Below are positions 1 through 14,000 of a stretch of DNA of 64,000 nt, one piece after another. Positions within the stretch are counted from its first letter, which is position 1. Each line of letters starts with the position of its first letter. Source of the DNA: Sepiola atlantica (taxonomy: Eukaryota > Mollusca > Cephalopoda > Sepiida > Sepiolidae); contig OY744535.1 of NCBI GenBank assembly GCA_963556195.1, forward strand, positions 97,488,150 through 97,552,149, read 5' to 3'. The position numbers and the translations under genes were made by a program. A model generated the notes under the pieces. That model ran no database searches. It saw only the letters and a list, made by a program, of their open reading frames with translations, and was not told the origin of the DNA.

Positions 1-768
1 ATTTAAACTGTCACTAAATGTGCTGTTAATTCTAACATGACTTTGAGCATTTCTGTACATTGCTTGAAACACCTTTACCAACCACTTGTTAGCCCCTAGT
101 TTATGCAAAGCCCACCAAACAATTTTAAATTTAAACTGTCACTAAATGTGCTGTTAATTCTAACATGACTTTTAGCATTTCTGTACATTGCTTGAACAAA
201 TTTAACCAACCACTTGTTAGCCCCTAGTTTATGCAAAGCCCACCAAACAATTTTAAATTTAAACTGTCACTAAATGTGCTGTTAATTCTAACATGACTTT
301 GAGCATTTCTGTACATTGCTTGAACAACCTTCACCAACCACTTGTTAGCCCCTAGTTTATGCAAAGCCCACCAAACAATTTTAAATTTAAACTGTCACTT
401 AATGTGCTGTTAATTCTAACATGACTTTGAGCATTTCTGTACATTGCTTGAACAACCTTCACCAACCAGTTGTTAGCCCCTAGTTTATGCAAAGCCCACC
501 AAACAATTTTAAATTTAAACTGTCACTAAATGTGCTGTTAATTCTAACATGACTTAGAGCATTTCTGTACATTGCTTGAACAACCTTCACCAACCACTTG
601 TTAGCTCCTAGTTTATGCAAAGCCCACCAAACAATTTTAAATTTAAACTGTCACTAAATGTGCTGTTAATTCTAACATGACTTTTAGCATTTCTGTACAT
701 TGCTTGAACAACCTTCACCAACCACTTGTTAGCCCCTAGTTTATGCAAAGCCCACCAAACAATTTTAA

Positions 769-896
769 ATTTAAACTGTCACTAAATGTGCTGTTAATTC
801 TAACATGACTTTGAGCATTTCTGTACATTGCTTGAACAACCTTCACCAACCACTTGTTAGCCCCTAGTTTATGCAAAGCCCACCAAACAATTTTAA
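769..896 (-). repeat. Representative consensus monomer (LINE RT-derived)
   Basis: This unit matches the majority base at almost every position and serves as a reference copy. Read on the minus strand it encodes WALHKLGANKWLV, then KVVQAMYRNAQSHVRIN, then STFSDSLNLK. LINE reverse transcriptases carry a W-A-L-x-K-L-G, W-L-V-K-V-V-Q-x-M-Y-R-N-A, V-R-x-N series between the motif A aspartate block and the QG..LSP block, and the match is in the right order and spacing. The motif A and motif B residues themselves are absent, so the piece is non-catalytic. At the unit junction lies TTTAAATTTAAA, a perfect 12-bp palindrome in an AT-rich tract of about 20 bp. Common diagnostic sites are ctttgagc/ctttTagc (Q/K codon), aaccttcacc/aaatttcacc/acctttacc, and accacttg/acaacttg. 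The RT assignment comes from family knowledge recalled without a search. Confidence 0.85.
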
Positions 897-3149
897 ATTT
901 AAACTGTCACTAAATGTGCTGTTAATTCTAACATGACTTTGAGCATTTCTGTACATTGCTTGAACAAATTTCACCAACCACTTGTTAGCCCCTAGTTTAT
1001 GCAAAGCCCACCAAACAATTTTAAATTTAAACTGTCACTAAATGTGCTGTTAATTCTAACATGACTTTTAGCATTTCTGTACATTGCTTGAACAAATTTC
1101 ACCAACCACTTGTTAGCCCCTAGTTTATGCAAAGCCCACCAAACAATTTTAAATTTAAACTGTCACTAAATGTGCTGTTAATTCTAACATGACTTTGAGC
1201 ATTTCTGTACATTGCTTGAACAACCTTCACCAACCACTTGTTAGCCCCTAGTTTATGCAAAGCCCACCAAACAATTTTAAATTTAAACTGTCACTAAATG
1301 TGCTGTTAATTCTAACATGACTTTGAGCATTTCTGTACATTGCTTGAACAACCTTCACCAACCAGTTGTAAGCCCCTAGTTTATGCAAAGCCCACCAAAC
1401 AATTTTAAATTTAAACTGTCACTAAATGTGCTGTTAATTCTAACATGACTTAGAGCATTTCTGTACATTGCTTGAACAACCTTCTCCAACCACTTGTTAG
1501 CTCCTAGTTTATGCAAAGCCCACCAAACAATTTTAAATTTAAACTGTCACTAAATGTGCTGTTAATTCTAACATGACTGTGAGCATTTCTGTACATTGCT
1601 TGAACAACCTTCACCAACCACTTGTTAGCCCCTAGTTTATGCAAAGCCCACCAAACAATTTTAAATTTAAACTGTCACTAAATGTGCTGTTAATTCTAAC
1701 ATGACTTTGAGCATTTCTGTACATTGCTTGAACAACCTTCACCAACCACTTGTTAGCCCCTAGTTTATGCAAAGCCCACCAAACAATTTTAAATTTAAAC
1801 TGTCACTAAATGTGCTGTTAATTCTAACATGACTTTGAGCATTTCTGTACATTGCTTGAACAACCTTTACCAACCACTTGTTAGCCCCTAGTTTATGCAA
1901 AGCCCACCAAACAATTTTAAATTTAAACTGTCACTAAATGTGCTGTTAATTCTAACATGACTTTGAGCATTTCTGTACATTGCTTGAAACACCTTTACCA
2001 ACCACTTGTTAGCCCCTAGTTTATGCAAAGCCCACCAAACAATTTTAAATTTAAACTGTCACTAAATGTGCTGTTAATTCTAACATGACTTTTAGCATTT
2101 CTGTACATTGCTTGAAACACCTTTACCAACCACTTGTTAGCTTCTAGTTTATGCAAAGCCCACCAAACAATTTTAAATTTAAACTGTCACTAAATGTGCT
2201 GTTAATTCTAACATGACTTTTAGCATTTCTGTACATTGCTTGAACAAATTTCACCAACCACTTGTTAGCCCCTAGTTTATGCAAAGCCCACCAAACAATT
2301 TTAAATTTAAACTGTCACTAAATGTGCTGTTAATTCTAACATGACTTTGAGCATTTCTGTACATTGCTTGAACAACCTTCACCAACCACTTGTTAGCCCC
2401 TAGTTTATGCAAAGCCCACCAAACAATTTTAAATTTAAACTGTCACTAAATGTGCTGGTAATTCTAACATGACTTTGAGCATTTCTGTACATTGCTTGAA
2501 CAACCTTCACCAACCACTTGTTAGCCCCTAGTTTATGCAAAGCCCACCAAACAATTTTAAATTTAAACTGTCACTAAATGTGCTGGTAATTCTAACATGG
2601 CTTTGAGCATTTCTGTACATTGCTTGAACAAATTTTAGCAACCACTTGTAAGCCCCTAGTTTATGCAAAGCCCACCAAACAATTTTGAATTTAAACTGTC
2701 ACTAAATGTGCTGTTAATTCTAACATGACTTTGAGCATTTCTGTACATTGCTTGAACAAATTTCACCAACCACTTGTTAGCCCCTAGTTTATGCAAAGCC
2801 CACCAAACAATTTTAAATTTAAACTGTCACTAAATGTGCTGTTAATTCTAACATGACTTTTAGCATTTCTGTACATTGCTTGAACAACCTTCACCAACCA
2901 CTTGTTAGCCCCTAGTTTATGCAAAGCCCACCAAACAATTTTAAATTTAAACTGTCACTAAATGTGCTGTTAATTCTAACATGACTTTGAGCATTTCTGT
3001 ACATTGCTTGAACAACCTTCACCAACCACTTGTTAGCCCCTAGTTTATGCAAAGCCCACCAAACAATTTTAAATTTAAACTGTCACTAAATGTGCTGTTA
3101 ATTCTAACATGACTTTGAGCATTTCTGTACATTGCTTGAACAAATTTCA

Positions 3150-4170
3150 CCAACCACTTGTTAGCCCCTAGTTTATGCAAAGCCCACCAAACAATTTTAA
3201 ATTTAAACTGTCACTAAATGTGCTGTTAATTCTAACATGACTTTGAGCATTTCTGTACATTGCTTGAACAAATTTCACCAACCACTTGTTAGCCCCTAGT
3301 TTATGCAAAGCCCACCAAACAATTTTAAATTTAAACTGTCACTAAATGTGCTGTTAATTCTAACATGACTTTTAGCATTTCTGTACATTGCTTGAACAAC
3401 CTTCACCAACCACTTGTTAGCCCCTAGTTTATGCAAAGCCCACTAAACAATTTTAAATTTAAACTGTCACTAAATGTGCTGTTAATTCTAACATGACTTT
3501 GAGCATTTCTGTACATTGCTTGAACAACCTTCACCAACCACTTGTTAGCCCCTAGTTTATGCAAAGCCCACCAAACAATTTTTAATTTAAACTGTCACTA
3601 AATGTGCTGTTAATTCTAACATGACTTTGAGCATTTCTGTACATTGCTTGAACAACCTTCACCAACCACTTGTTAGCCCCTAGTTTATGCAAAGCCCACC
3701 AAACAATTTTTAATTTAAACTGTCACTAAATGTGCTGTTAATTCTAACATGACTTTGAGCATTTCTGTACATTGCTTGAACAAATTTCACCAACCACTTG
3801 TTAGCCCCTAGTTTATGCAAAGCCCACCAAACAATTTTAAATTTAAACTGTCACTAAATGTGCTGTTAATTCTAACATGACTTTTAGCATTTCTGTACAT
3901 TGCTTGAACAACCTTCACCAACCACTTGTTAGCCCCTAGTTTATGCAAAGCCCACTAAACAATTTTAAATTTAAACTGTCACTAAATGTGCTGTTAATTC
4001 TAACATGACTTTGAGCATTTCTGTACATTGCTTGAACAACCTTCACCAACCACTTGTTAGCCCCTAGTTTATGCAAAGCCCACCAAACAATTTTTAATTT
4101 AAACTGTCACTAAATGTGCTGTTAATTCTAACATGACTTTGAGCATTTCTGTACATTGCTTGAACAAATT
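3150..4170. repeat. 4-unit (512 bp) local tandem duplication
   Basis: The rare variant cccactaaac occurs at about 3,441 and again at 3,953, exactly 512 bp (4 x 128) apart. The flanking variants follow in the same order in both copies: a caaatttcacc unit, a cttttagc unit, the cactaaac unit, then a caatttttaattt junction at about 3,570 and 4,082. A block of four monomers was therefore copied in tandem recently enough to keep its variants. Edges are approximate because neighbouring units are nearly identical. Confidence 0.8.
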
Positions 4171-4699
4171 GCACCAACCACTTGTTAGCCCCTAGTTTAT
4201 GCAAAGCCCACCAAACAATTTTAAATTTAAACTGTCACTAAATGTGCTGTTAATTCTAACATGACTTTGAGCATTTCTGTATATTGCTTGAACAAATTTC
4301 ACCAACCACTTGTTAGCCCCTAGTTTATGCAAAGCCCACCAAACAATTTTAAATTTAAACTGTCACTAAATGTGCTGTTAATTCTAACATGACTTTGAGC
4401 ATTTCTGTACATTGCTTGAACAACCTTCACCAACCAGTTGTTAGCCCCTAGTTTATGCAAAGCCCACCAAACAATTTTAAATTTAAACTGTCACTAAATG
4501 TGCTGTTCATTCTAACATGACTTAGAGCATTTCTGTACATTGCTTGAACAACCTTCACCAACCACTTGTTAGCCCCTAGTTTATGCAAAGCCCACCAAAC
4601 AATTTTAAATTTAAACTGTCACTAAATGTGCTGTTAATTCTAACATGACTTTGAGCATTTCTGTACATTGCTTGAACAACCTTCACCAACCACTTGTTA

Positions 4700-7600
4700 G
4701 CCCCTAGTTTATGCAAAGCCCACCAAACAATTTTAAATTTAAACTGTCACTAAATGTGCTGTTAATTCTAACATGACTTTGAGCATTTCTGTACATTGCT
4801 TGAACAACCTTCACCAACCACTTGTTAGCCCCTAGTTTATGCAAAGCCCACCAAACAATTTTAAATTTAAACTGTCACTAAATGTGCTGTTAATTCTAAC
4901 ATGACTTTGAGCATTTCTGTACATTGCTTGAACAACCTTCACCAACCACTTATTAGCCCCTAGTTTATGCAAAGCCCACCAAACAATTTTAAATTTAAAC
5001 TGTCACTAAATGTGCTGTTAATTCTAACATGACTTTTAGCATTTCTGTACATTGCTTGAACAACCTTCACCAACCACTTGTTAGCCCCTAGTTTATGCAA
5101 AGCCCACAAAACAATTTAAAATTTAAGCTGTCACTAAATGTGCTGTTAATTCTAACATGACTTTGAGCATTTCTGTGCATTGCTTGAACAACCTTTACCA
5201 ACCACTTGTTAGCCCCTAGTTTATGCAAAGCCCACCAAACAATTTTAAATTTAAACTGTCACTAAATGTGTTGTTGATTCTAACATGACTTTGAGCATTT
5301 CTGTACATTGCTTGAACAACCTTCACCAACCAGTTGTTAGCCCCTAGTTTATGCAAAGCCCACCAAACAATTTTAAATTTAAACTGTCACTAAATGTGCT
5401 GTTAATTCTAACATGACTTTGAGCATTTCTGTACATTGCTTGAACAACCTTCACCAACCACTTGTTAGCCCCTAGTTTATGCAAAGCCCACCAAACAATT
5501 TTAAATTTAAACTGTCACTAAATGTGCTGTTAATTCTAACATGACTTTGAGCATTTCTGTACATTGCTTGAACAACCTTCACCAACCACTTGTTAGCCCC
5601 TAGTTTATGCAAAGCCCACCAAACAATTTTAAATTTAAACTGTCACTAAATGTGCTGTTAATTCTAACATGACTTTTAGCATTTCTGTACATTGCTTGAA
5701 ACACCTTTACCAACCACTTGTTAGCCCCTAGTTTATGCAAAGCCCACCAAACAATTTTAAATTTAAACTGTCACTAAATGTGCTGTTAATTCTAACATGA
5801 CTTTTAGCATTTCTGTACATTGCTTGAACAAATTTCACCAACCACTTGTTAGCCCCTAGTTTATGCAAAGCCCACCAAACAATTTTAAATTAAAACTGTC
5901 ACTAAATGTGCTGTTAATTCTAACATGACTTTGAGCATTTCTGTACATTGCTTGAACAACCTTCACCAACCACTTGTTAGCCCCTAGTTTATGCAAAGCC
6001 AACCAAACAATTTTAAATTTAAACTGTCACTAAATGTGCTGTTAGTTCTAACATGACTTTGAGCATTTCTGTACATTGCTTGAACAACCTTCACCAACCA
6101 CTTGTTAGCCCCTAGTTTATGCAAAGCCCACCAAACAATTTTAAATTTAAACTGTCACTAAATGTGCTGTTAATTCTAACATGACTTTTAGCATTTCTGT
6201 ACATTGCTTGAAACACCTTTACAAACCACTTGTTAGCCCCTAGTTTATGCAAAGCCCACCAAACAATTTTAAATTTAAGCTGTCACTAAATGTGCTGTTA
6301 ATTCTAACATGACTTTGAGCATTTCTGTACATTGCTTGAACAACCTTCACCAACCACTTGTTAGCCCCTAGTTTATGCAAAGCCCACCAAACAATTTTAA
6401 ATTTAAACTGTCACTAAATGTGCTGGTAATTCTAACATGACTTTGAGCATTTCTGTACATTGCTTGAACAACCTTAACCAACCACTTGTTAGCCCCTAGT
6501 TTATGCAAAGCCCACCAAACAATTTTAAATTTAAACTGTCACTAAATGTGCTGTTAATTCTAACATGACTTTGAGCATTTCTGTACATTGCTTGAACAAC
6601 CTTCACCAACCACTTGTTAGCCCCTAGTTTAGGCAAAGACCAATAAACAATTTTAAATTTAAACTGTCACTAAATGTGCTGTTAATTCTAACATGACTTT
6701 GAGCATTTCTGTACATTGCTTGAACAACCTTCACCAACCACTTGTTAGCCCCTAGTTTATGCAAAGCCCACCAAACAATTTTAAATTTAAACTGTCACTA
6801 AATGTGCTGTTAATTCTAACATGACTTTGAGCATTTCTGTACATTGCTTGAACAACCTTCACCAACCACTTGTTAGCCCCTAGTTTATGCAAAGCCCACC
6901 AAACAATTTTAAATTTAAACTGTCACTAAATGTGCTGTTAATTCTAACATGACTTTTAGCATTTCTGTACATTGCTTGAACAACCTTCACCAACCACTTG
7001 TTAGCCCCTAGTTTATGCAAAGCCCACAAAACAAATTAAAATTTAAGCTGTCACTAAATGTGCTGTTAATTCTAACATGACTTTGAGCATTTCTGTACAT
7101 TGCTTGAACAACCTTTACCAACCACTTGTTAGCCCCTAGTTTATGCAAAGCCCACCAAACAATTTTAAATTTAAACTGTCACTAAATGTGTTGTTGATTC
7201 TAACATGACTTTTAGCATTTCTGTACATTGCTTGAACAACCTTTACCAACCACTTGTTAGCCCCTAGTTTATGCAAAGCCCACCAAACAATTTAAAATTT
7301 AAACTGTCACTAAATGTGTTGTTGATTCTAACATGACTTTTAGCATTTCTGTACATTGCTTGAACAACCTTTACCAACCACTTGTTAGCCCCTAGTTTAT
7401 GCAAAGCCCACCAAACAATTTTAAATTTAAACTGTCACTAAATGTGCTGTTAATTCTAACATGACTTTGAGCATTTCTGTACATTGCTTGAACAAATTTA
7501 ACCAACCACTGTTAGCCCCTAGTTTATGCAAAGCCCACCAAACAATTTTAAATTTAAACTGTCACTAAATGTGCTGTTAATTCTAACATGACTTTTAGCA

Positions 7601-10600
7601 TTTCTGTACATTGCTTGAACAACCTTCACCAACCACTTGTTAGCCCCTAGTTTGTGCAAAGCCCACCAAACAATTTTAAATTTAAACTGTCACTAAATGT
7701 GCTGTTAATTCTAACATGACTTTGAGCATTTCTGTACATTGCTTGAACAACCTTCACCAACCACTTGTTAGCCCCTAGTTTATGCAAAGCCCACCAAACA
7801 ATTTTAAATTTAAACTGTCACTAAATGTGCTGTTAATTCTAACATGACTTTGAGCATTTCTGTACATTGCTTGAACAACCTTCACCAACCACTTGTTAGC
7901 CCCTAGTTTATGCAAAGCCCACAAAACAATTTAAAATTTAAGCTGTCACTAAATGTGCTGTTAATTCTAACATGACTTTTAGTATTTCTGTACATTGCTT
8001 GAACAACCTTTACCAACCACTTGTTAGCCCCTAGTTTATGCAAAGTCCACCAAACAATTTTAAATTTAAACTGTCACTAAATGTGCTGTTAATTCTAACA
8101 TGACTTTTAGCATTTCTGTTCATTGCTTGAAACACCTTTACCAACCACTTGTTAGCCCCTAGTTTATGCAAAGCCCACCAAACAATTTTAAATTTAAACT
8201 GTCACTAAATGTGCTGTTAATTCTAACATGACTTTTAGCATTTCTGTACATTGCTTGAACAAATTTCACCAACCACTTGTTAGCCCCTAGTTTATGCAAA
8301 GCCCACCAAACAATTTAAAATTAAAACTGTCACTAAATGTGCTGTTAATTCTAACATGACTTTGAGCATTTCTGTACATTGCTTGAACAACCTTCACCAA
8401 CCACTTGTTAGTCGCTAGTTTATGCAAAGCCCACCAAACAATTTTAAATTTAAACTGTCACTAAATGTGCTGTTAATTCTAACATGACTTTGAGCATTTC
8501 TGTACATTGCTTGAACAACCTTCACCAACCACTTGTTAGCCCCTAGTTTATGCAAAGCCCACCAAACAATTTTAAATTTAAACTGTCACTAAATGTGCTG
8601 TTAATTCTAACATGACTTTTAGCATTTCTGTACATTGCTTGAAACACCTTTACAAACCACTTGTTAGCCCCTAGTTTATGCAAAGCCCACCAAACAATTT
8701 TAAATTTAAGCTGTCACTAAATGTGCTGTTAATTCTAACATGACTTTGAGCATTTCTGTACATTGCTTGAACAACCTTCACCAACCACTTGTTAGCCCCT
8801 AGTTTATGCAAAGCCCACCAAACAATTTTAAATTTAAACTGTCACTAAATGTGCTGTTAATTCTAACATGACTTTGAGCATTTCTGTACATTGCTTGAAC
8901 AACCTTCACCAACCACTTGTTAGCCCCTAGTTTATGCAAAGCCCACCAAACAATTTTAAATTTAAACTGTCACTAAATGTGCTGTTAATTCTAACATGAC
9001 TTTGAGCATTTCTGTACATTGCTTGAACAACCTTAACCAACAACTTGTTAGCCCCTAGTTTATGCAAAGCCCACCAAACAATTTTAAATTTAAACTGTCA
9101 CTAAATGTGCTGTTAATTCTAACATGACTTTGAGCATTTCTGTACATTGCTTGAACAACCTTCACCAACCACTTGTTAGCCCCTAGTTTATGCAAAGCCC
9201 ACCAAACAATTTTAAATTTAAACTGTCACTAAATGTGCTGTTAATTCTAACATGACTTTTAGCATTTCTGTACATTGCTTGAAACAACTTTACCAACCAC
9301 TTGTTAGCCCCTAGTTTATGCAAAGCCCACCAAACAATTTTAAATTTAAACTGTCACTAAATGTGCTGTTAATTCTAACATGACTTTGAGCATTTCTGTA
9401 CATTGCTTGAACAAATTTCACCAACCACTTGTTAGCCCCTAGTTTATGCAAAGCCCACCAAACAATTTTAAATTTAAACTGTCACTAAATGTGCTGTTAA
9501 TTCTAACATGACTTTTAGCATTTCTGTACATTGCTTGAACAACCTTCACCAACCACTTGTTAGCCCCTAGTTTATGCAAAGCCCACCAAACAATTTTAAA
9601 TTTAAACTGTCACTAAATGTGCTGTTAATTCTAACATGACTTTGAGCATTTCTGTACATTGCTTGAACAACCTTCACCAACCACTTGTTAGCCCCTAGTT
9701 TATGCAAAGCCCACCAAACAATTTTAAATTTAAACTGTCACTAAATGTGCTGTTAATTCTAACATGACTTTGAGCATTTCTGTACATTGCTTGAACAACC
9801 TTCACCAACCACTTATTAGCCCCTAGTTTATGCAAAGCCCACCAAACAATTTTAAATTTAAACTGTCACTAAATGTGCTGTTAATTCTAACATGACTTTT
9901 AGCATTTCTGTACATTGCTTGAACAACCTTCACCAACCACTTGTTAGCCCCTAGTTTATGCAAAGCCCACAAAACAATTTAAAATTTAAGCTGTCACTAA
10001 ATGTGCTGTTAATTCTAACATGACTTTGAGCATTTCTGTGCATTGCTTGAACAACCTTTACCAACCACTTGTTAGCCCCTAGTTTATGCAAAGCCCACCA
10101 AACAATTTTAAATTTAAACTGTCACTAAATGTGTTGTTGATTCTAACATGACTTTTAGCATTTCTGTACATTGCTTGAACAACCTTTACCAACCACTTGT
10201 TAGCCCCTAGTTTATGCAAAGCCCACCAAACAATTTAAAATTTAAACTGTCACTAAATGTGTTGTTGATTCTAACATGACTTTGAGCATTTCTGTACATT
10301 GCTTGAACAACCTTTACCAACCACTTGTTAGCCCCTAGTTTATGCAAAGCCCACCAAACAATTTTAAATTTAAACTGTCACTAAATGTGCTGTTAATTCT
10401 AACATGACTTTGAGCATTTCTGTACATTGCTTGAACAAATTTAACCAACCACTGTTAGCCCCTAGTTTATGCAAAGCCCACCAAACAATTTTAAATTTAA
10501 ACTGTCACTAAATGTGCTGTTAATTCTAACATGACTTTTAGCATTTCTGTACATTGCTTGAACAACCTTCACCAACCACTTGTTAGCCCCTAGTTTATGC

Positions 10601-11030
10601 AAAGCCCACCAAACAATTTTAAATTTAAACTGTCACTAAATGTGCTGTTAATTCTAACATGACTTTGAGCATTTCTGTACATTGCTTGAACAACCTTCAC
10701 CAACCACTTGTTAGCCCCTAGTTTATGCAAAGCCCACCAAACAATTTTAAATTTAAACTGTCACTAAATGTGCTGTTAATTCTAACATGACTTTTAGCAT
10801 TTCTGTACATTGCTTGAACAACCTTCACCAACCACTTGTTAGCCCCTAGTTTATGCAAAGCCCACAAAACAATTTAAAATTTAAGCTGTCACTAAATGTG
10901 CTGTTAATTCTAACATGACTTTTAGTATTTCTGTACATTGCTTGAACAACCTTTACCAACCACTTGTTAGCCCCTAGTTTATGCAAAGTCCACCAAACAA
11001 TTTTAAATTTAAACTGTCACTAAATGTGCT
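4700..11030. repeat. Overlapping 19-, 23- and 38-unit duplications
   Basis: Several rare variants recur at fixed distances. The aaacaccttt/acaaaccac unit at 6,211 returns at 8,642 (2,431 bp, 19 units minus one base), and the ttaaattaaaactg junction at about 5,885 returns at 8,316. The 1-base-short cactgttag unit at about 7,508 returns at 10,451 (2,943 bp, 23 units minus one); ttgttgattc at 7,190 returns at 10,133 and tttagtattt at 7,981 returns at 10,924. The cttattagcc unit at 4,951 returns at 9,814 (4,863 bp, 38 units minus one), with tgtgcattgc shared at about 5,176 and 10,039. The blocks overlap, so this stretch was built by successive duplications of different size. Confidence 0.8.
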
Positions 11031-14000
11031 GTTAATTCTAACATGACTTTGAGCATTTCTGTACATTGCTTGAACAACCTTCACCAACCACTTGTTAGCC
11101 CCTAGTTTATGCAAAGCCCACCAAACAATTTTAAATTTAAACTGTCACTAAATGTGCTGTTAATTCTAACATGACTTTGAGCATTTCTGTACATTGCTTG
11201 AACAACCTTCACCAACCACTTTTTAGCCCCTAGTTTATGCAAAGCCCACCAAACAATTTTAAATTTAAACTGTCACTAAATGTGCTGTTAATTCTAACAT
11301 GACTTTGAGCATTTCTGTACATTGCTTGAACAACCTTAACCAGCCAGTTGTTAGCCCCTAGTTTATGCAAAGCCCACCAAACAATTTTAAATTTAAACTG
11401 TCACTAAATGTGCTGTTAATTCTAACATGACTTTGAGCATTTCTGTACATTGCTTGAACAACCTTCACCAACAACTTGTTAGCCCCTAGTTTATGCAAAG
11501 CCCACCAAACAATTTTAAATTTAAACTGTCACTAAATGTGCTGTTAATTCTAACATGACTTTTAGCATTTCTGTACATTGCTTGAACAACCTTCATTAAC
11601 CAGTTGTTAGCCCCTAGTTTATGCAAAGCCCACCAAACAATTTTAAATTTAAACTGTCACTAAATGTGCTGTTAATTCTAACATGACTTTGAGCATTTCT
11701 GTACATTGCTTGAACTACCTTTACCAACCACTTGTTAGCCCCTAGTTTATGCAAAGTCCACTAAACAATTGTAATTTAAACTGTCACTAAATGTGCTGTT
11801 AATTCTAACATGACTTTGAGCATTTCTGTACATTGCTTGAACAACCTTCACCAACCACTTGTTAGCCCCTAGTTTATGCAAAGCCCACCAAACAATTTTA
11901 AATTTAAGCTGTCACTAAATGTGCTGTTAATTCTAACATGACTTTAAGCATTTCTGTACATTGCTTGAACAACCTTTACCAACCACTTGTTAGCCCCTAG
12001 TTTATGAAAAGCCCACCAAACAGTTTTAAATTTAAGCTGTCACTACATGTGCTGTTAATTCTAACATGACTTTGAGCATTTCTGTACATTGCTTGAACAA
12101 CCTTCACCCACTACTTGTTAGCCACTAGTTTATGCAAAGCCCACCAAACAATTTTAAATTTAAACTGTCACTAAATGTGCTGTTAATTCTAACATGACTT
12201 TGAGCATTTCTGTACATTGCTTGAACAACCTTCACCAACCACTTGTTAGCCCCTAGTTTATGCAAAGCCCACCAAACAATTTTAAATTTAAACTGTCACT
12301 AAATGTGCTGTTAATTCTTACATGACTTTGAGCATTTCTGTACATTGCTTGAACAACCTTCACCAACCACTTGTTAGCCCCTAGTTTATGCAAAGCCCAC
12401 AAAACAATTTAAAATTTAAGCTGTCACTAAATGTGCTGTTAATTCTAACATGACTTTGAGCATTTCTGTACATTGCTTGAACAACCTTTACCAACCACTT
12501 GTTAGCCCCTAGTTTATGCAAAGCCCACCAAACAATTTTAAATTTAAACTGTCACTAAATGTGTTGTTGATTCTAACATGACTTTTAGCATTTCTGTACA
12601 TTGCTTGAACAACCTTTACCAACCACTTGTTAGCCCCTAGTTTATGCAAAGCCCACCAAACAATTTAAAATTTAAACTGTCACTAAATGTGTTGTTGATT
12701 CTAACATGACTTTTAGCATTTCTGTACATTGCTTGAACAACCTTTACCAACCACTTGTTAGCCCCTAGTTTATGCAAAGCCCACCAAACAATTTTAAATT
12801 TAAACTGTCACTAAATGTGCTGTTAATTCTAACATGACTTTGAGCATTTCTGTACATTGCTTGAACAAATTTAACCAACCACTTGTTAGCCCCTAGTTTA
12901 TGCAAAGCCCACCAAACAATTTTAAATTTAAACTGTCACTAAATGTGCTGTTAATTCTAACATGACTTTTAGCATTTCTGTACATTGCTTGAACAACCTT
13001 CACCAACCACTTGTTAGCCCCTAGTTTATGCAAAGCCCACCAAACAATTTTAAATTTAAACTGTCACTAAATGTGCTGTTAATTCTAACATGACTTTGAG
13101 CATTTCTGTACATTGCTTGAACAACCTTCACCAACCACTTGTTAGCCCCTAGTTTATGCAAAGCCCACCAAACAATTTTAAATTTAAACTGTCACTAAAT
13201 GTGCTGTTAATTCTAACATGACTTTGAGCATTTCTGTACATTGCTTGAACAACCTTCACCAACCACTTGTTAGCCCCTAGTTTATGCAAAGCCCACAAAA
13301 CAATTTAAAATTTAAGCTGTCACTAAATGTGCTGTTAATTCTAACATGACTTTTAGCATTTCTGTACATTGCTTGAACAACCTTTACCAACCACTTGTTA
13401 GCCCCTAGTTTATGCAAAGTCCACCAAACAATTTTAAATTTAAACTGTCACTAAATGTGCTGTTAATTCTAACATGACTTTGAGCATTTCTGTACATTGC
13501 TCGAACAACCTTCACCAACCACTTGTTAGCCCCTAGTTTATGCAAAGCCCACCAAACAATTTTAAATTTAAACTGTCACTAAATGTGCTGTTAATTCTAA
13601 CATGACTTTGAGCATTTCTGTACATTGCTTGAACAACCTTCACCAACCACTTTTTAGCCCCTAGTTTATGCAAAGCCCACCAAACAATTTTAAATTTAAA
13701 CTGTCACTAAATGTGCTGTTAATTCTAACATGACTTTGAGCATTTCTGTACATTGCTTGAACAACCTTAACCAGCCAGTTGTTAGCCCCTAGTTTATGCA
13801 AAGCCCACCAAACAATTTTAAATTTAAACTGTCACTAAATGTGCTGTTAATTCTAACATGACTTTGAGCATTTCTGTACATTGCTTGAACAACCTTCACC
13901 AACAACTTGTTAGCCCCTAGTTTATGCAAAGCCCACCAAACAATTTTAAATTTAAACTGTCACTAAATGTGCTGTTAATTCTAACATGACTTTTAGCATT